NCBI GenBank assembly: GCA_947073545.1
Contig: CAMTMP010000009.1
Span: 1-64,000, forward strand
DNA length: 64,000 nucleotides
Reading direction: 5' to 3'
From: an uncultured bacterium
Lineage (GTDB): Bacteria; Bacillota; Clostridia; Lachnospirales; Lachnospiraceae
This document shows positions 53,297 through 63,003 of the stretch, piece after piece (position 1 is the stretch's first letter; the number at the start of each line of letters is the position of its first letter). Both the position numbers and the translations under genes were made by a program. The notes beneath the pieces are model-generated. The model was given only the letters and a program-made list of their open reading frames with translations. It was not told where the DNA came from and made no database searches.

Positions 53297-55222
53297 ATGG
53301 GAAAAAGTCTGAGCTTTGATATAGCGGCGCTTCTGATTATTGCGCTGCTTCTGGTTTCATGCATAGTGAGGAAAATGACCAGCGGTACACCAAACCGGTT
53401 GTTTTTGGCACTTATTTCCGTGCATTTGTTTGCAACGGTCTTTGACATCTGGGCGGTGGCGCTTGATCATGTGTCCGGCACGAATCCGGCCGCGGTGTAT
53501 GCAGCGCATGCGGGATATTTAATCTTACATAATTTCTCGGTGCCGGTGTACGTGCTGTTTGTCATCAGTCTCACGGACACCTGGCACAAACTCAAAAAGG
53601 ACTTTCGGATTCAATTTGTGCTGTGGGCGCCTTTTTCGATCGTTTTTGCAGCGATCCTTGTCAATCCGTTTAGGAAAAAGATGTTTCTGGCAGACGGCGG
53701 CTATCAGCGGGGGCCATGGTACTTCCTGGTTTACGTGGCGGCAGCAGTCTATGCGGTTTTTATCATCGGCTATATGTTCCGGTACCGGAAGCTGGTGGAG
53801 CGTTCCAAAATTTTTGCGGTTATGTCTTATATACCGATTGGCGTTGGCGCTATGCTGATTCAGATGGCGTATCCGACGATGCTGGTGGAAATGTTCAGTG
53901 CGGCGGTCAGCCTGCTTCTTATGAGCGTAGGCGTTCAGAAGCCGGAGGAGATCGTGGATTCGGACACGCAGTTTATGAAGTACAGCGCCTATGCTACGGA
54001 TATGAAAAGAAATTACAGAAACGAAAAGCATGTGAACTTGGTTATGTTAAACCTCGGCAGCTTTTCATCCATCAACGCTATGATGGGATATGATTTTTCC
54101 ATGCTTGTATTAGGTGATGTGGTGGCAAGAATACGCAAGGTCAATAAGCTTTTGTACAATAAGGGGGAACTGTATTATTTGGACCGGGGACGGTTCCGTA
54201 TGGTGTTTGACGAGAAGCACCGGGAAAAGGCAGCGCAGGCGGCGGAACTGCTGGTGGAGAGTTTGAAAGAGAAGTCGGATTTTAACAATTTGGACGTGAG
54301 GCTGAATCCCTTTGTGGTACTGGCGAGCTGCCCGGAAGAGATTCCCGATTTTAAAGCGCTTATGACTTTTGGCACGGATTTTCACGAGAAACTCAAGTAT
54401 GAAGGGCGTGTGATGCACGTGCAGGAGGTCTATCATAAGGGACTCTTTGAAATCCACAAAAATATCGATCAGATCATTGAGGAGGCGTTGGAATTTCACC
54501 GGTTTCAGGTGTACTATCAGCCGATTTATTCTATAGAAAAAGGGAGATTTATATCTGCGGAAGCGCTGCTTCGGCTGTTTGACCCGGCATATGGTTTTAT
54601 TTCTCCGGAGATTCTTGTCACAGCGGCGGAGAAAAGCGGCGCGATTCACAGGATAGGGGATTATGTGCTGGAGGAGGTCTGCAAATTTATTGCCAGCGCG
54701 GAATTTAGAAAGCTGGGATTAGAGTACATAGAAGTCAATCTGTCGGTGATGCAGTGTATGCGTGTCAATCTGGCGGAAAAGGTGATGTCGATTATGGGCA
54801 AACATCGGGTTGCCTCCGAGCTGATCAATCTGGAGATCACGGAGACGGCGGCCAGCCACACGCAGGAAGTGATGGCGGAAAATCTGAACAAGCTGACCCG
54901 GGCAGGCGTATCTATTTCGCTGGATGATTATGGGACGGGCTATTCCAATATCAAACGTGTGATCCAGCTTCCGTTAAAAATTATAAAACTTGATAAAACT
55001 TTTGTGGATGAACAGGACAATCCCAAAATGCGGGTGGTTCTTAAGAATACGGTAGCGATGCTCAAAGATATGGACATGGAGATTGTGGTGGAGGGCATCG
55101 AGACACAGGAGATGCTTGATTTCTTTACGGACTTACGCTGCGATTTTATCCAAGGGTATTTCTTTTCCAAGCCGCTTCCGAAACCGGAATTTATAAATTT
55201 TCTCAGATCTCAGGCAGAATAG
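53297..55222 (+). CDS. EAL-domain c-di-GMP phosphodiesterase with 7-helix sensor
   Basis: This 641-residue membrane protein has seven hydrophobic segments in residues about 5-225, a degenerate GGDEF domain (signature replaced by 'DRGRFRMVF' at about 307), and a complete EAL domain: 'SAEALLRL' (EAL), 'NLEITETA', 'LDDYGTGYSN', 'LDKTFV', 'VVEGIET' and 'GYFFSKP'. It should hydrolyse c-di-GMP. AAAGGGG at 53285-53291 sets ATG 53297; ATG 53255 would lie inside the promoter element. Confidence 0.88.
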   Translation: MGKSLSFDIAALLIIALLLVSCIVRKMTSGTPNRLFLALISVHLFATVFDIWAVALDHVSGTNPAAVYAAHAGYLILHNFSVPVYVLFVISLTDTWHKLKKDFRIQFVLWAPFSIVFAAILVNPFRKKMFLADGGYQRGPWYFLVYVAAAVYAVFIIGYMFRYRKLVERSKIFAVMSYIPIGVGAMLIQMAYPTMLVEMFSAAVSLLLMSVGVQKPEEIVDSDTQFMKYSAYATDMKRNYRNEKHVNLVMLNLGSFSSINAMMGYDFSMLVLGDVVARIRKVNKLLYNKGELYYLDRGRFRMVFDEKHREKAAQAAELLVESLKEKSDFNNLDVRLNPFVVLASCPEEIPDFKALMTFGTDFHEKLKYEGRVMHVQEVYHKGLFEIHKNIDQIIEEALEFHRFQVYYQPIYSIEKGRFISAEALLRLFDPAYGFISPEILVTAAEKSGAIHRIGDYVLEEVCKFIASAEFRKLGLEYIEVNLSVMQCMRVNLAEKVMSIMGKHRVASELINLEITETAASHTQEVMAENLNKLTRAGVSISLDDYGTGYSNIKRVIQLPLKIIKLDKTFVDEQDNPKMRVVLKNTVAMLKDMDMEIVVEGIETQEMLDFFTDLRCDFIQGYFFSKPLPKPEFINFLRSQAE

Positions 55223-55232
55223 AAACAGACCA

Positions 55233-55261
55233 TTGCATTTCCGGCGCTGTAATGCTAATAT
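55233..55261 (+). promoter_or_regulatory. Promoter of the BMP lipoprotein gene
   Basis: TTGCAT (55233-55238), 17 bp, TAATAT (55256-55261) with TG one base upstream (TGc, extended -10). It lies 49 bp before the lipoprotein gene. Confidence 0.7.
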
Positions 55262-55309
55262 AAACTCGTTACACAAACGAAGCAATACAGTACGAAATGG
55301 AGGAAAATT

Positions 55310-56530
55310 ATGAAAAAGAGAGTTGTGGCAGTAATGCTTGCGGCGGCAATGGTATGTTCTCTTGCGGCCTGCGGCGGCGGTAATGAGGCAGCGGCGCCCG
55401 AGGCTGCACCGGAGAGCACAGAGGAAGCGGCTCCCGCAGAGGATGCGGCAGAGACGGAAGCAGCGGCGGAGGAAGCGCCGGCAGCGGAAGGGGAGACGGC
55501 GACAGGGCTTAAGATTGCGATTGTATCAAGTCCCTCCGGTGTGGATGACGGTTCCTTTAATCAGGACAACTACAATGGTATCCTTACCTTTATTGAGAGC
55601 CATCCCGACTGCACGGTGACGCCCGTGCAGGAGACGACGGGTGATGTGGCGGCAGCGGTGCAGGCGGTGGCTGACATTGTGGCTGACTATGATGTGATTG
55701 TGTGCTGTGGTTTCCAGTTCGCGGGAATTACGACCATTGCGCAGGAAAACCCTGATGTGAAGTTTGTGCTGGTGGACTCGTTCCCTTCCGGGGAGGATGG
55801 TAGCGACGCGGAAGTGGACAACATCTACGCGATGCAGTTTGCGGAGCAGGAGTCCGGTTTCTTTGCGGGTATGGCGGCAGCCCTCGAGACGAAGTCTAAT
55901 AAAGTGTCTGTGGTGAACGGTATCGCTTATCCCTCTAACGTGAATTACCAGTACGGTTTCGAGTGCGGTGTGAAGTATATCAATGAGACGGAAGGAAAGT
56001 CTGTTGAGATCGTGGAGCTTCCCTCCTATGCAGGCACGGACGTGACCGGCGCAGATGTGGGCGGCAACTATGTAGGTTCCTTTGCGGACGAGGCGACCGG
56101 CAAGGTAGTCGGCAACGCGCTGATCGCTGAGGGTGTGGATATCATCTTCGTGGCGGCAGGCGCATCCGGCAACGGCGTCCTCACTGCTGTGAAGGAGGCT
56201 GACGGCGTTTACTTCATCGGCTGTGACGTAGACCAGTATGATGACGGTGCAAACGGAGATGCGAATGTGGTTCTCACCTCTGCGGTGAAAGTGATGCATC
56301 TGAACGTGGAGCGTGCGCTGAATGCAGTTGTGGACGGCAGCTTTAAGGGTGGAAACGTTGTGCTGCAGGCCGATACGGATTCCACGGGATATATCAATGC
56401 GGACGGCAGACATCAGCTCTCCGCTGAATCTATCACAAAGCTGGATGCGGCGTACGAGCAGATCAAGAGCGGCGCGATCGTTCCGGCGGCAAACTTTAAC
56501 GGTGTGACACCGGAAGATTTCACTTGGTAG
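55310..56530 (+). CDS. BMP-family substrate-binding lipoprotein (nucleoside uptake)
   Basis: This 406-residue lipoprotein has a signal peptide with lipobox 'SLAAC' (Cys21), an Ala/Glu/Pro-rich linker to about residue 63, and a PnrA/BMP-type binding domain with 'SPSGVDDGSFNQDNYNG' and 'CDVDQYDDGANGD'. BMP proteins bind nucleosides for ABC uptake. The transporter genes follow 317 bp later, separated by a terminator, so the binding protein can be made in excess. AGGAGG-like sites precede ATG 55310. Confidence 0.92.
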   Translation: MKKRVVAVMLAAAMVCSLAACGGGNEAAAPEAAPESTEEAAPAEDAAETEAAAEEAPAAEGETATGLKIAIVSSPSGVDDGSFNQDNYNGILTFIESHPDCTVTPVQETTGDVAAAVQAVADIVADYDVIVCCGFQFAGITTIAQENPDVKFVLVDSFPSGEDGSDAEVDNIYAMQFAEQESGFFAGMAAALETKSNKVSVVNGIAYPSNVNYQYGFECGVKYINETEGKSVEIVELPSYAGTDVTGADVGGNYVGSFADEATGKVVGNALIAEGVDIIFVAAGASGNGVLTAVKEADGVYFIGCDVDQYDDGANGDANVVLTSAVKVMHLNVERALNAVVDGSFKGGNVVLQADTDSTGYINADGRHQLSAESITKLDAAYEQIKSGAIVPAANFNGVTPEDFTW

Positions 56531-56585
56531 GAAGCAGAGCTTGTGCGCAACCGGCGCACGGAAAAACAGCATATAATGATGATCG

Positions 56586-56620
56586 GACTGCGGGAGTGTT
56601 TCTCCCGCAGTCTTTCTTAT
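56586..56620 (+). terminator. Terminator between the BMP gene and the transporter genes
   Basis: gactgcgggag (56586-56596) and ctcccgcagtc (56602-56612) form a perfect 11-bp stem followed by tttcttattt. Confidence 0.85.
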
Positions 56621-56633
56621 TTCATAGGAAATT

Positions 56634-56729
56634 GCGACAGTGCAAACCATTCAAGGAGAATGCGAAGCATTCTCAGAGTTTGCCGCAGGCATACTCTTAA
56701 TGTCCGCTGCCGAGCGGCGATTTTTTATC
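56634..56729 (-). repeat. Dispersed palindromic repeat, copy 2
   Basis: This is the reverse-complement partner of 25169-25264. It includes gagaatgc-gaa-gcattctc and gccgct/agcggc stems and lies in the spacer before the nucleoside transporter ATPase gene. No gene is interrupted here. Confidence 0.85.
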
Positions 56730-56772
56730 CGCAAAGTCAGAAAAACGACAGAAGCAAGCGGAAGTATATATC

Positions 56773-56801
56773 TTGCGAGATATGCGACTTTGCCTTATAC
56801 T
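56773..56801 (+). promoter_or_regulatory. Promoter of the nucleoside ABC transporter genes
   Basis: TTGCGA (56773-56778), 17 bp, TATACT (56796-56801), located 46 bp before the ATPase start. Confidence 0.65.
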
Positions 56802-56847
56802 ATAATCAGATACGCGTTGGGATGCAGAGAAGGGCAGGAGACCGCAT

Positions 56848-58392
56848 ATGTCTGACTACATTATTGAGATGAATCACATTACAAAGCGTTTCCCGGGTAT
56901 TGTCGCGAATGACGATGTCTCTATTCAGGTAAAAAAGGGAGAGATATACGCCCTTTTGGGGGAGAATGGAGCGGGGAAATCCACGTTGATGAGTATGCTG
57001 TTCGGCATGTATGAGCCGGACGAGGGGGAGATCATCATCCGGGGAGAAAAGGTGAAGATTGAGTCCCCCAATCATGCGACCCGGTTGAATATCGGCATGG
57101 TGCACCAGCATTTTAAGCTGGTGAGCAACTATACCATAGCCGAAAACATCGTTATGGGGATGGAGCCGGTCAAAAAAGGTTTTGGTTTGTTTAAGACGCT
57201 GGACCAGAAGAGGGCCAATGAAGAGATCCGGGCGTTGTCTGAGAAATTCGGGCTGGAGGTGGACCCCACCAAAGTGATTGAAAACATCAACGTCTCCATG
57301 CAGCAGCGGGTGGAAATATTGAAGATGCTGTACAGGGAGGCGGAGATTCTGATCTTTGATGAGCCGACGGCGGTGCTGACGCCTCAGGAGATTGCGTTTC
57401 TTCTGGAGATCATAGAGAGTTTGCGGCGCGACGGTAAGACGATTATCCTGATTACCCACAAGCTGGAAGAGATTAAAAAAATAGCGGACCGCTGTGCGAT
57501 TCTATGCAGGGGAAAGCTGATCGACGTGCTCGACGTGAAGGAGACGGATACGAAGACCATGGCCAATCTGATGGTCGGCAGGGAAGTGAACTTTTCCGTG
57601 GACAAGCCCGCATCGGAATACGGCAGAGAGGTTCTTAAAGTGGAGCATCTGACGGTGCAGAATGAAGATAAATTTGAAGTCGTGAAAGACGTCAGCTTTT
57701 CCGTGCGCGGCGGAGAAATTTTTGCGGTGGCAGGCGTCTCGGGAAACGGGCAGGTGGAGCTGGCGGATGCGGTGGCAGGGCTTTTGAAACCCTCGAGTGG
57801 CACAATTACCTTAAACGGCAAGGATATCACACACGCCTCGATCCGCAGCCGCAATCTGGAGGGTATTTCCTATATCCCGGAGGATCGCCAGAATGTAGGA
57901 TTGGTGATGGATTTGTCCTTGTCGGACAATCTGGCATTGAAAAATTATTTCAAGCCGCCTTTTTCCAAGGGGCCGGTGATAGCGGGTGATGCGTTTACCG
58001 GCTACAGCGACGGGCTGATAGAGAAATACGACATAAGAAGCGGACAGGGGAGCGAAACCATTGTGCGTTCCATGAGCGGAGGCAACCAGCAGAAAGCGAT
58101 CATTGCCAGGGAAATCGAGCTGGATTCCTCTCTTCTGATCTTTGTCCAGCCCACAAGAGGATTGGATATCGGAGCGATCGAGAATATTCACAGGCAGATT
58201 GTGGAGCAGCGCAACAAGGGGAAAGCGGTATTGCTGATCTCACTGGAGCTGGATGAAGTGATGAATCTCGCGGACACGATCGGCGTGATCTATAACGGGA
58301 GAATCGAAAAGATTGCGGATGCGAAAACGTTGACTCCGGGCGAGGTCGGGGAATTTATGATGGGAGTGGGGGGACGCCATGAAAAAGCATGA
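56848..58392 (+). CDS. ABC transporter ATPase, nucleoside type (two ATPase domains)
   Basis: This 514-residue protein holds two ATP-binding cassettes. The first has Walker A 'GENGAGKST', signature 'NVSMQQRVEIL' and Walker B 'LIFDEPTAVL'. The second has degenerate Walker A 'GVSGNGQVE' and signature 'SGGNQQK'. It matches the YufO/NupB-type ATPases of BMP-dependent nucleoside importers. GGAG lies at 56837-56840 upstream of ATG. It overlaps the first permease by 14 bp. Confidence 0.93.
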   Translation: MSDYIIEMNHITKRFPGIVANDDVSIQVKKGEIYALLGENGAGKSTLMSMLFGMYEPDEGEIIIRGEKVKIESPNHATRLNIGMVHQHFKLVSNYTIAENIVMGMEPVKKGFGLFKTLDQKRANEEIRALSEKFGLEVDPTKVIENINVSMQQRVEILKMLYREAEILIFDEPTAVLTPQEIAFLLEIIESLRRDGKTIILITHKLEEIKKIADRCAILCRGKLIDVLDVKETDTKTMANLMVGREVNFSVDKPASEYGREVLKVEHLTVQNEDKFEVVKDVSFSVRGGEIFAVAGVSGNGQVELADAVAGLLKPSSGTITLNGKDITHASIRSRNLEGISYIPEDRQNVGLVMDLSLSDNLALKNYFKPPFSKGPVIAGDAFTGYSDGLIEKYDIRSGQGSETIVRSMSGGNQQKAIIAREIELDSSLLIFVQPTRGLDIGAIENIHRQIVEQRNKGKAVLLISLELDEVMNLADTIGVIYNGRIEKIADAKTLTPGEVGEFMMGVGGRHEKA

Positions 58393-59443
58393 TCTGATAC
58401 CTTTTTTAACGGTTCTTTTAAGTCTGATTCTCGGAATCGTGGTGATTGCGCTTCTTGGGAAAAATCCGTTTCAGGCATATTACAATCTGCTGCAGGGATC
58501 GGGACTCGCTCCGAAAGCGTCCTATGCGGGCCACAAGGGTATGATAACGGATTTTACCAGTTTTCTGAATGCGCTGACGCCGATGCTTTTAGCATCGCTT
58601 TCCGTGCTGATCGCCCTGAAGGCCGGGCTGTTTAACATCGGTGTTTCGGGACAAATGCTGGCAGCGGCTTTTGTGGCTACGGTTCTGGTGGGCTACTCTG
58701 AGCTTCCAGCAGTGGTGGCAAAACCGCTGGTTGTTTTGATCGGCGCAGCGGTTGGGGCGCTTGTGGGCGGTCTGGTCGGCTATCTGCGGCACCGCTTCAA
58801 CATCAATGAGGTGGTCTCCACCATCATGTGCAACTACATAGTGCAGTTTGTAGCCAGCTTTTTTATCAATGTGTTTTTTGTAGACCCGGTATCCAGACAG
58901 TCAAAAAATATAGGCGCGGCCAGCAGGCTGACGCTTGTGGACACGGTGGTGGGCGATTATAAGATGGACATTCCGCTGGGCATTCTTGTGGCGGCGGCAG
59001 CGGTAGCGGCCACGGTTTTTCTGCTCGGAAAAACGACGCTTGGTTTTGAGATCAAGGCGGTGGGCAGCAGCAGCCGTGCGGCAGAATACGCAGGTATCCG
59101 CGTGGGACGTACCAGAGTGCTCGCCATGATGCTCTCGGGCGGTGCGGCGGGACTGGCGGGCGTGACTTACTATTTGGGGTATTTCTGCTCCATGCAGCCG
59201 AGAGTGCTTGCAAGCACGGGGTATGACGCCATCGCGGTGGCGCTTTTGGGCAACAGCTCCCCGATCGGCATTATTTTTTCATCCTTCCTGATTACGGTGA
59301 TTTCCAAGGGAAGCACATACATGAGTTCCACGGCAGGGGTGCAGGCGGAAATGGCGTCCGCCCTTACGGGAATCATCCTGTTAATCAGCGCATGCGGCGC
59401 TTATGTGAGGGAAAGACTGGACAGATGGAAGGAGAACAGATGA
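58379..59443 (+). CDS. ABC transporter permease 1, nucleoside type (YufP-like)
   Basis: This 354-residue membrane protein belongs to the BPD_transp_2 family with eight to ten helices. The motif 'GLFNIGVSGQMLAAAF' near residue 83 and 'EIKAVGSSSRAAEYAGI' near 225 are typical. Translation is coupled to the ATPase gene by overlap. It forms the channel together with the next gene product. Confidence 0.92.
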   Translation: MKKHDLIPFLTVLLSLILGIVVIALLGKNPFQAYYNLLQGSGLAPKASYAGHKGMITDFTSFLNALTPMLLASLSVLIALKAGLFNIGVSGQMLAAAFVATVLVGYSELPAVVAKPLVVLIGAAVGALVGGLVGYLRHRFNINEVVSTIMCNYIVQFVASFFINVFFVDPVSRQSKNIGAASRLTLVDTVVGDYKMDIPLGILVAAAAVAATVFLLGKTTLGFEIKAVGSSSRAAEYAGIRVGRTRVLAMMLSGGAAGLAGVTYYLGYFCSMQPRVLASTGYDAIAVALLGNSSPIGIIFSSFLITVISKGSTYMSSTAGVQAEMASALTGIILLISACGAYVRERLDRWKENR

Positions 59444-59444
59444 T

Positions 59445-60404
59445 ATGAATACGATCATAATTGACGGTTTATCTTTTGCACTTCCGCTGTTTATCATGGC
59501 GATCGGCGGTATTTACTGTGAGCGCAGCGGCGTGACCAATCTGGCGATAGAAGGATTACAGGGCTTCGGCGCTTTCTGCGGCGCGCTGTTTGCGGTCAGT
59601 ATTGCACCCCTTTTTGCGGGTGATTCTCCGGTGCCTTTTTATCTGGCGATGGTATTCGCCTTTTTCGGGGGTATGCTTTTTTCCCTGCTTCATGCGATGC
59701 TGTGCATCCGATTTAAGGCGAATCAGGTGATCAGCGGCGTGGTCATCAATATTTTGGCGATGTCTTTGACGGAATTTATGACCAAACAGATCAATGCCAG
59801 CATTTTTCAGGCGGCTTCCAACAAGTTTGTCCTGGGTGTGTCGGCCCGCATGACTGTGCCGGGGATCTCTTCGGTTCCTGTGCTGGGTGCGGTCTTTACC
59901 AATCTCTATCCCTTTGAGCCGGTGATTGCGCTGATCGCCCTTTTGGCGTGGTACGTTCTTTACAAGACGCCCTTTGGCCTGCATCTGAGAGCCTGCGGGG
60001 ACAATCCGCACGCGGTGGATGCGGCGGGTATTGAGGTGGGAAAGGTGCGGCTGGTTGCGGTTATGGTTTCCGGTGCGCTTTCCGGGCTTGGCGGTATTTG
60101 TTTTGCCTATTCCATCTCCGCGAATTTCTCATCCAACATCTATTCGGGATACGGGTATCTTGCCATTGCGGCATTGATTTTCGGAAACTGGAAAATCCTG
60201 CCTACGCTGGGGGCATGTCTGCTTTTCGGCTTTGCGAGATCAGGCGGGTATGAGCTTGTAAAAATTTTGGAAATGCCGAGCAGCTATCAGGATTTGGTTA
60301 TGGTGCTGCCCTATGTGCTGACGCTTCTGATGCTTGTATTTTTTGGCAAAAAAAATCGTTCACCCAGGGCGCTTGGCGTTATTTATGATAAGGGTGCACG
60401 GTAG
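59445..60404 (+). CDS. ABC transporter permease 2, nucleoside type (YufQ-like)
   Basis: This 319-residue membrane permease starts one base after the previous stop, with AAGGAGAA upstream. 'CERSGVTNLAIEGLQGFGAF' and 'HLRACGDNPHAVDAAGI' are the family motifs of the second permease. It pairs with the first permease and the BMP lipoprotein. Confidence 0.92.
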   Translation: MNTIIIDGLSFALPLFIMAIGGIYCERSGVTNLAIEGLQGFGAFCGALFAVSIAPLFAGDSPVPFYLAMVFAFFGGMLFSLLHAMLCIRFKANQVISGVVINILAMSLTEFMTKQINASIFQAASNKFVLGVSARMTVPGISSVPVLGAVFTNLYPFEPVIALIALLAWYVLYKTPFGLHLRACGDNPHAVDAAGIEVGKVRLVAVMVSGALSGLGGICFAYSISANFSSNIYSGYGYLAIAALIFGNWKILPTLGACLLFGFARSGGYELVKILEMPSSYQDLVMVLPYVLTLLMLVFFGKKNRSPRALGVIYDKGAR

Positions 60405-60415
60405 GAGAGAGCAGC

Positions 60416-62674
60416 ATGAGCATTGCTTTGATCGGACTTCAGACATTTGGTATATGCGCCATCTTTTTTGCGCTGGTGCTTCTGTTAAGCGGGGACGGCT
60501 CCAGGGAACAGAAAATGATGGAATATTTTCTGGTGGGTGCGTTGGTACAAAATATCGGATATCTGCTGGAGCTGACGGCGCCTACGATGGAAGCGGCCTT
60601 GGTGGCGGTGAAAATGCAGCATCTTGGAACCATGACAATACCGATCTGCTATTGCTACTTTATTTACATCTATTGTTTTGAGGAAGCGCCGCTTAAGTCA
60701 CTGCGGCTTTTGGCAGTCGTTGACGGTTTTCTTTTGCTGGGGATTCTGACCTGTGACCACCATCGCCTTTTTTACAGACAAGTGGGATGGCATACGACGG
60801 CAGCGGGACATTCCTATCTGTTTCTGGAGTATGGTCCGGGATTTGCGGTCTTTATCATTTGCGCGACGCTCATTCCTTATGCGATGTCCCTGCGGGTGCT
60901 GATCCGCGCCTGTGCCCGAAAGGGTGAGGACGCGGTGGATCGCAAGTACGGGATGATTTTAGGACTCTCCTTTCTGCCGGTTATCGCTCTGTACGCGTAT
61001 GTTACGAAGCTGACGCGGGCGTACGATTTTACGCCGGTAGTGCTTGGGCTGGTGCTTTCTTTTGTGGTGATTCTGGTATGGAGCAGGCGGGTTTACGATT
61101 TCGGCAGCTTGGCGTCGGGCGCGCTTTTGAACAGTATGAGCGACGGCGTGATTGCGCTGGATGAAAAGAGGCGCATCGTCAACTACAATCCGGCGGCGGC
61201 ACGGATTTTTACAGGGCTGAACAGCCGTGCCATAGGCAGAAATATCGGAGAGATACTGGAGTTTCCGGAACCGGAGCCGGGCGAGGAGATAAATCATGAT
61301 ATTTTCATAGGTGACCGATACTATCAGAGCCATGTGGAGCCTGTGCCGGACCGCTTTGGCGTGATTAAGGGGCATGTGGTGTTGATTTTGGACATGACGG
61401 AGATCCGCAACAATATCGAGGAGATCAAGCGTGTCAGAATACAGGCGGAGCAGGCAAACGAGGCGAAGAGTGAGTTTCTGGCCAACATGTCCCATGAGAT
61501 CCGCACGCCCATGAATGCCATTGTGGGTTTGAGCGATATCATCATGGAGGAGAGCAAGGGGCGGAAGGTGCACGATTATGCCTGTGATATTAAGTCGGCT
61601 TCCCGAAATCTTTTGGCGCTTATCAATGACATTCTCGATCTGTCCAAGGTGGAAGCCGGGAAGATGGAGCTGGTGTGCACGGATTATCATATTAAGAACA
61701 TTGTGGACGAGGTGATTAATATGATGGACGGCGCGGCGTCGAAGCGTGGGATTCTGCTCAAATGTGAGTACGACATGTCCATACCGTGCCGGTACCACGG
61801 CGATGAGGGAAGGATCAGGCAGATTCTCATTAATCTTTTGAACAACGGATTAAAATTTACCAAGGAAGGGTATGTAAAACTTTCCGTGGGCGGCGGACCG
61901 GGAGAGGACGCGGACACGGCGCTTTTGCACATCGAAGTGAGGGATACCGGCTGCGGCATTAAGGAAGAAGACCTCGGGAAGATTTTTGAGAACTTCAGTC
62001 AGGTGGACGCGAAACGAAACCGCGCCGTGGAAGGAACCGGACTCGGTCTGTCCATCACCAGGCATCTGGTGGCGCTGATGGGAGGCGCCATCCGGGTGGA
62101 GAGTGTGTACGGGGAAGGTACGGCCTTTATTTTAGACATTCCGCAAAAGATTGTGGATCGGAGAAGCCTGACGGAGGTGCCGAAGGAGACTGTCGGAGAG
62201 GAAGAGGAGATACAGGTTTTCACGGCGGAAGACTGCCGGGTGCTGGTGGTGGACGATAACCTTGTCAATCGGAAAGTGGCCAAAGGCTTCCTGCGGCCGT
62301 ACGGCTTGATAATCGACGAGGCGGACGGCGGTATGAAGTCCATAGAATGCGTCAGACAGGCGAAATATGATATTATTTTTATGGATCACATGATGCCGGA
62401 AATGGACGGTATTGAGGCAGTACAGATCATCCGCAGCGAATGCGGGGAGAACGGTACAATGCCGGTGATTATCGCGCTGACGGCAAACGCCATGGAGGGC
62501 GTCAGGGAAATGTTTTTGCAAAACGGTTTTCAAGACTTTATCACCAAGCCGTTAGACAAGAGAGCGCTCAACGAAGCGCTCCGTAAGTGGATACCCGAGA
62601 AAAGGCGCAAAGCGCCGGATACTTGGGAGGAGAGCGTGGAAAAAATGAGGAAGGCGAAGTCGGAAGAAAAATAG
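60416..62674 (+). CDS. Hybrid sensor histidine kinase / response regulator
   Basis: This 752-residue protein has seven N-terminal hydrophobic segments (about 5-225), a PAS domain (about 235-330), HisKA with 'MSHEIRTPMNA' (the phosphorylated His), HATPase_c ('RDTGCGIKEEDLGKIFENF', 'GTGLGLSI'), and a REC domain with 'LVVDDNLVNRKVA' and 'FMDHMMPEMDG' (phospho-Asp). It starts 11 bp after the last permease gene, with GGAGAGAG upstream, so it may be co-expressed with the nucleoside transporter. No output domain is fused; its partner is unknown. Confidence 0.9.
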   Translation: MSIALIGLQTFGICAIFFALVLLLSGDGSREQKMMEYFLVGALVQNIGYLLELTAPTMEAALVAVKMQHLGTMTIPICYCYFIYIYCFEEAPLKSLRLLAVVDGFLLLGILTCDHHRLFYRQVGWHTTAAGHSYLFLEYGPGFAVFIICATLIPYAMSLRVLIRACARKGEDAVDRKYGMILGLSFLPVIALYAYVTKLTRAYDFTPVVLGLVLSFVVILVWSRRVYDFGSLASGALLNSMSDGVIALDEKRRIVNYNPAAARIFTGLNSRAIGRNIGEILEFPEPEPGEEINHDIFIGDRYYQSHVEPVPDRFGVIKGHVVLILDMTEIRNNIEEIKRVRIQAEQANEAKSEFLANMSHEIRTPMNAIVGLSDIIMEESKGRKVHDYACDIKSASRNLLALINDILDLSKVEAGKMELVCTDYHIKNIVDEVINMMDGAASKRGILLKCEYDMSIPCRYHGDEGRIRQILINLLNNGLKFTKEGYVKLSVGGGPGEDADTALLHIEVRDTGCGIKEEDLGKIFENFSQVDAKRNRAVEGTGLGLSITRHLVALMGGAIRVESVYGEGTAFILDIPQKIVDRRSLTEVPKETVGEEEEIQVFTAEDCRVLVVDDNLVNRKVAKGFLRPYGLIIDEADGGMKSIECVRQAKYDIIFMDHMMPEMDGIEAVQIIRSECGENGTMPVIIALTANAMEGVREMFLQNGFQDFITKPLDKRALNEALRKWIPEKRRKAPDTWEESVEKMRKAKSEEK

Positions 62675-63003
62675 AATGAAGAGGCAGCGGCAGTATATTC
62701 CGAGCATGGAGGGGATCAGGCATGGCGGATCGGCGGCGCTGTCTGTGCTGTTACTTTGACGGGGCGCCTATGTGTCACTAGTATTTTGTCCTTTCTCTCG
62801 AGGAGGTTGTCAGATTTTTAATCTCGGCAGTTGTTTTTCGGAAAAAGAGTTGGATGAAACGGTTATAGCTTATAAACAATGCCGCCTTTGTGTCCGATAT
62901 ATATAACAACAGTTTAATAACCGCAAAGGACGCAAAAGCGTCCGCAGCGTGCAGCTGCGGCAAATGGATTTGCCGCTCCGACAGTATCACGGAGGATATA
63001 AGT
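62675..63003. other. 329-bp spacer without a clear gene
   Basis: No gene is supported. It contains hairpins ggacgc-aaaa-gcgtcc (62928-62943) and ccgcag..ctgcgg (62942-62960) and the GGAGG site of the next gene. Confidence 0.65.

Noticed and set aside
55526-56650. Minus-strand 374-residue frame opposite the BMP gene
   Set aside because: The plus-strand gene has a signal peptide, lipobox and family motifs; the minus frame is rich in His/Arg, as shadows of GC-rich genes are.
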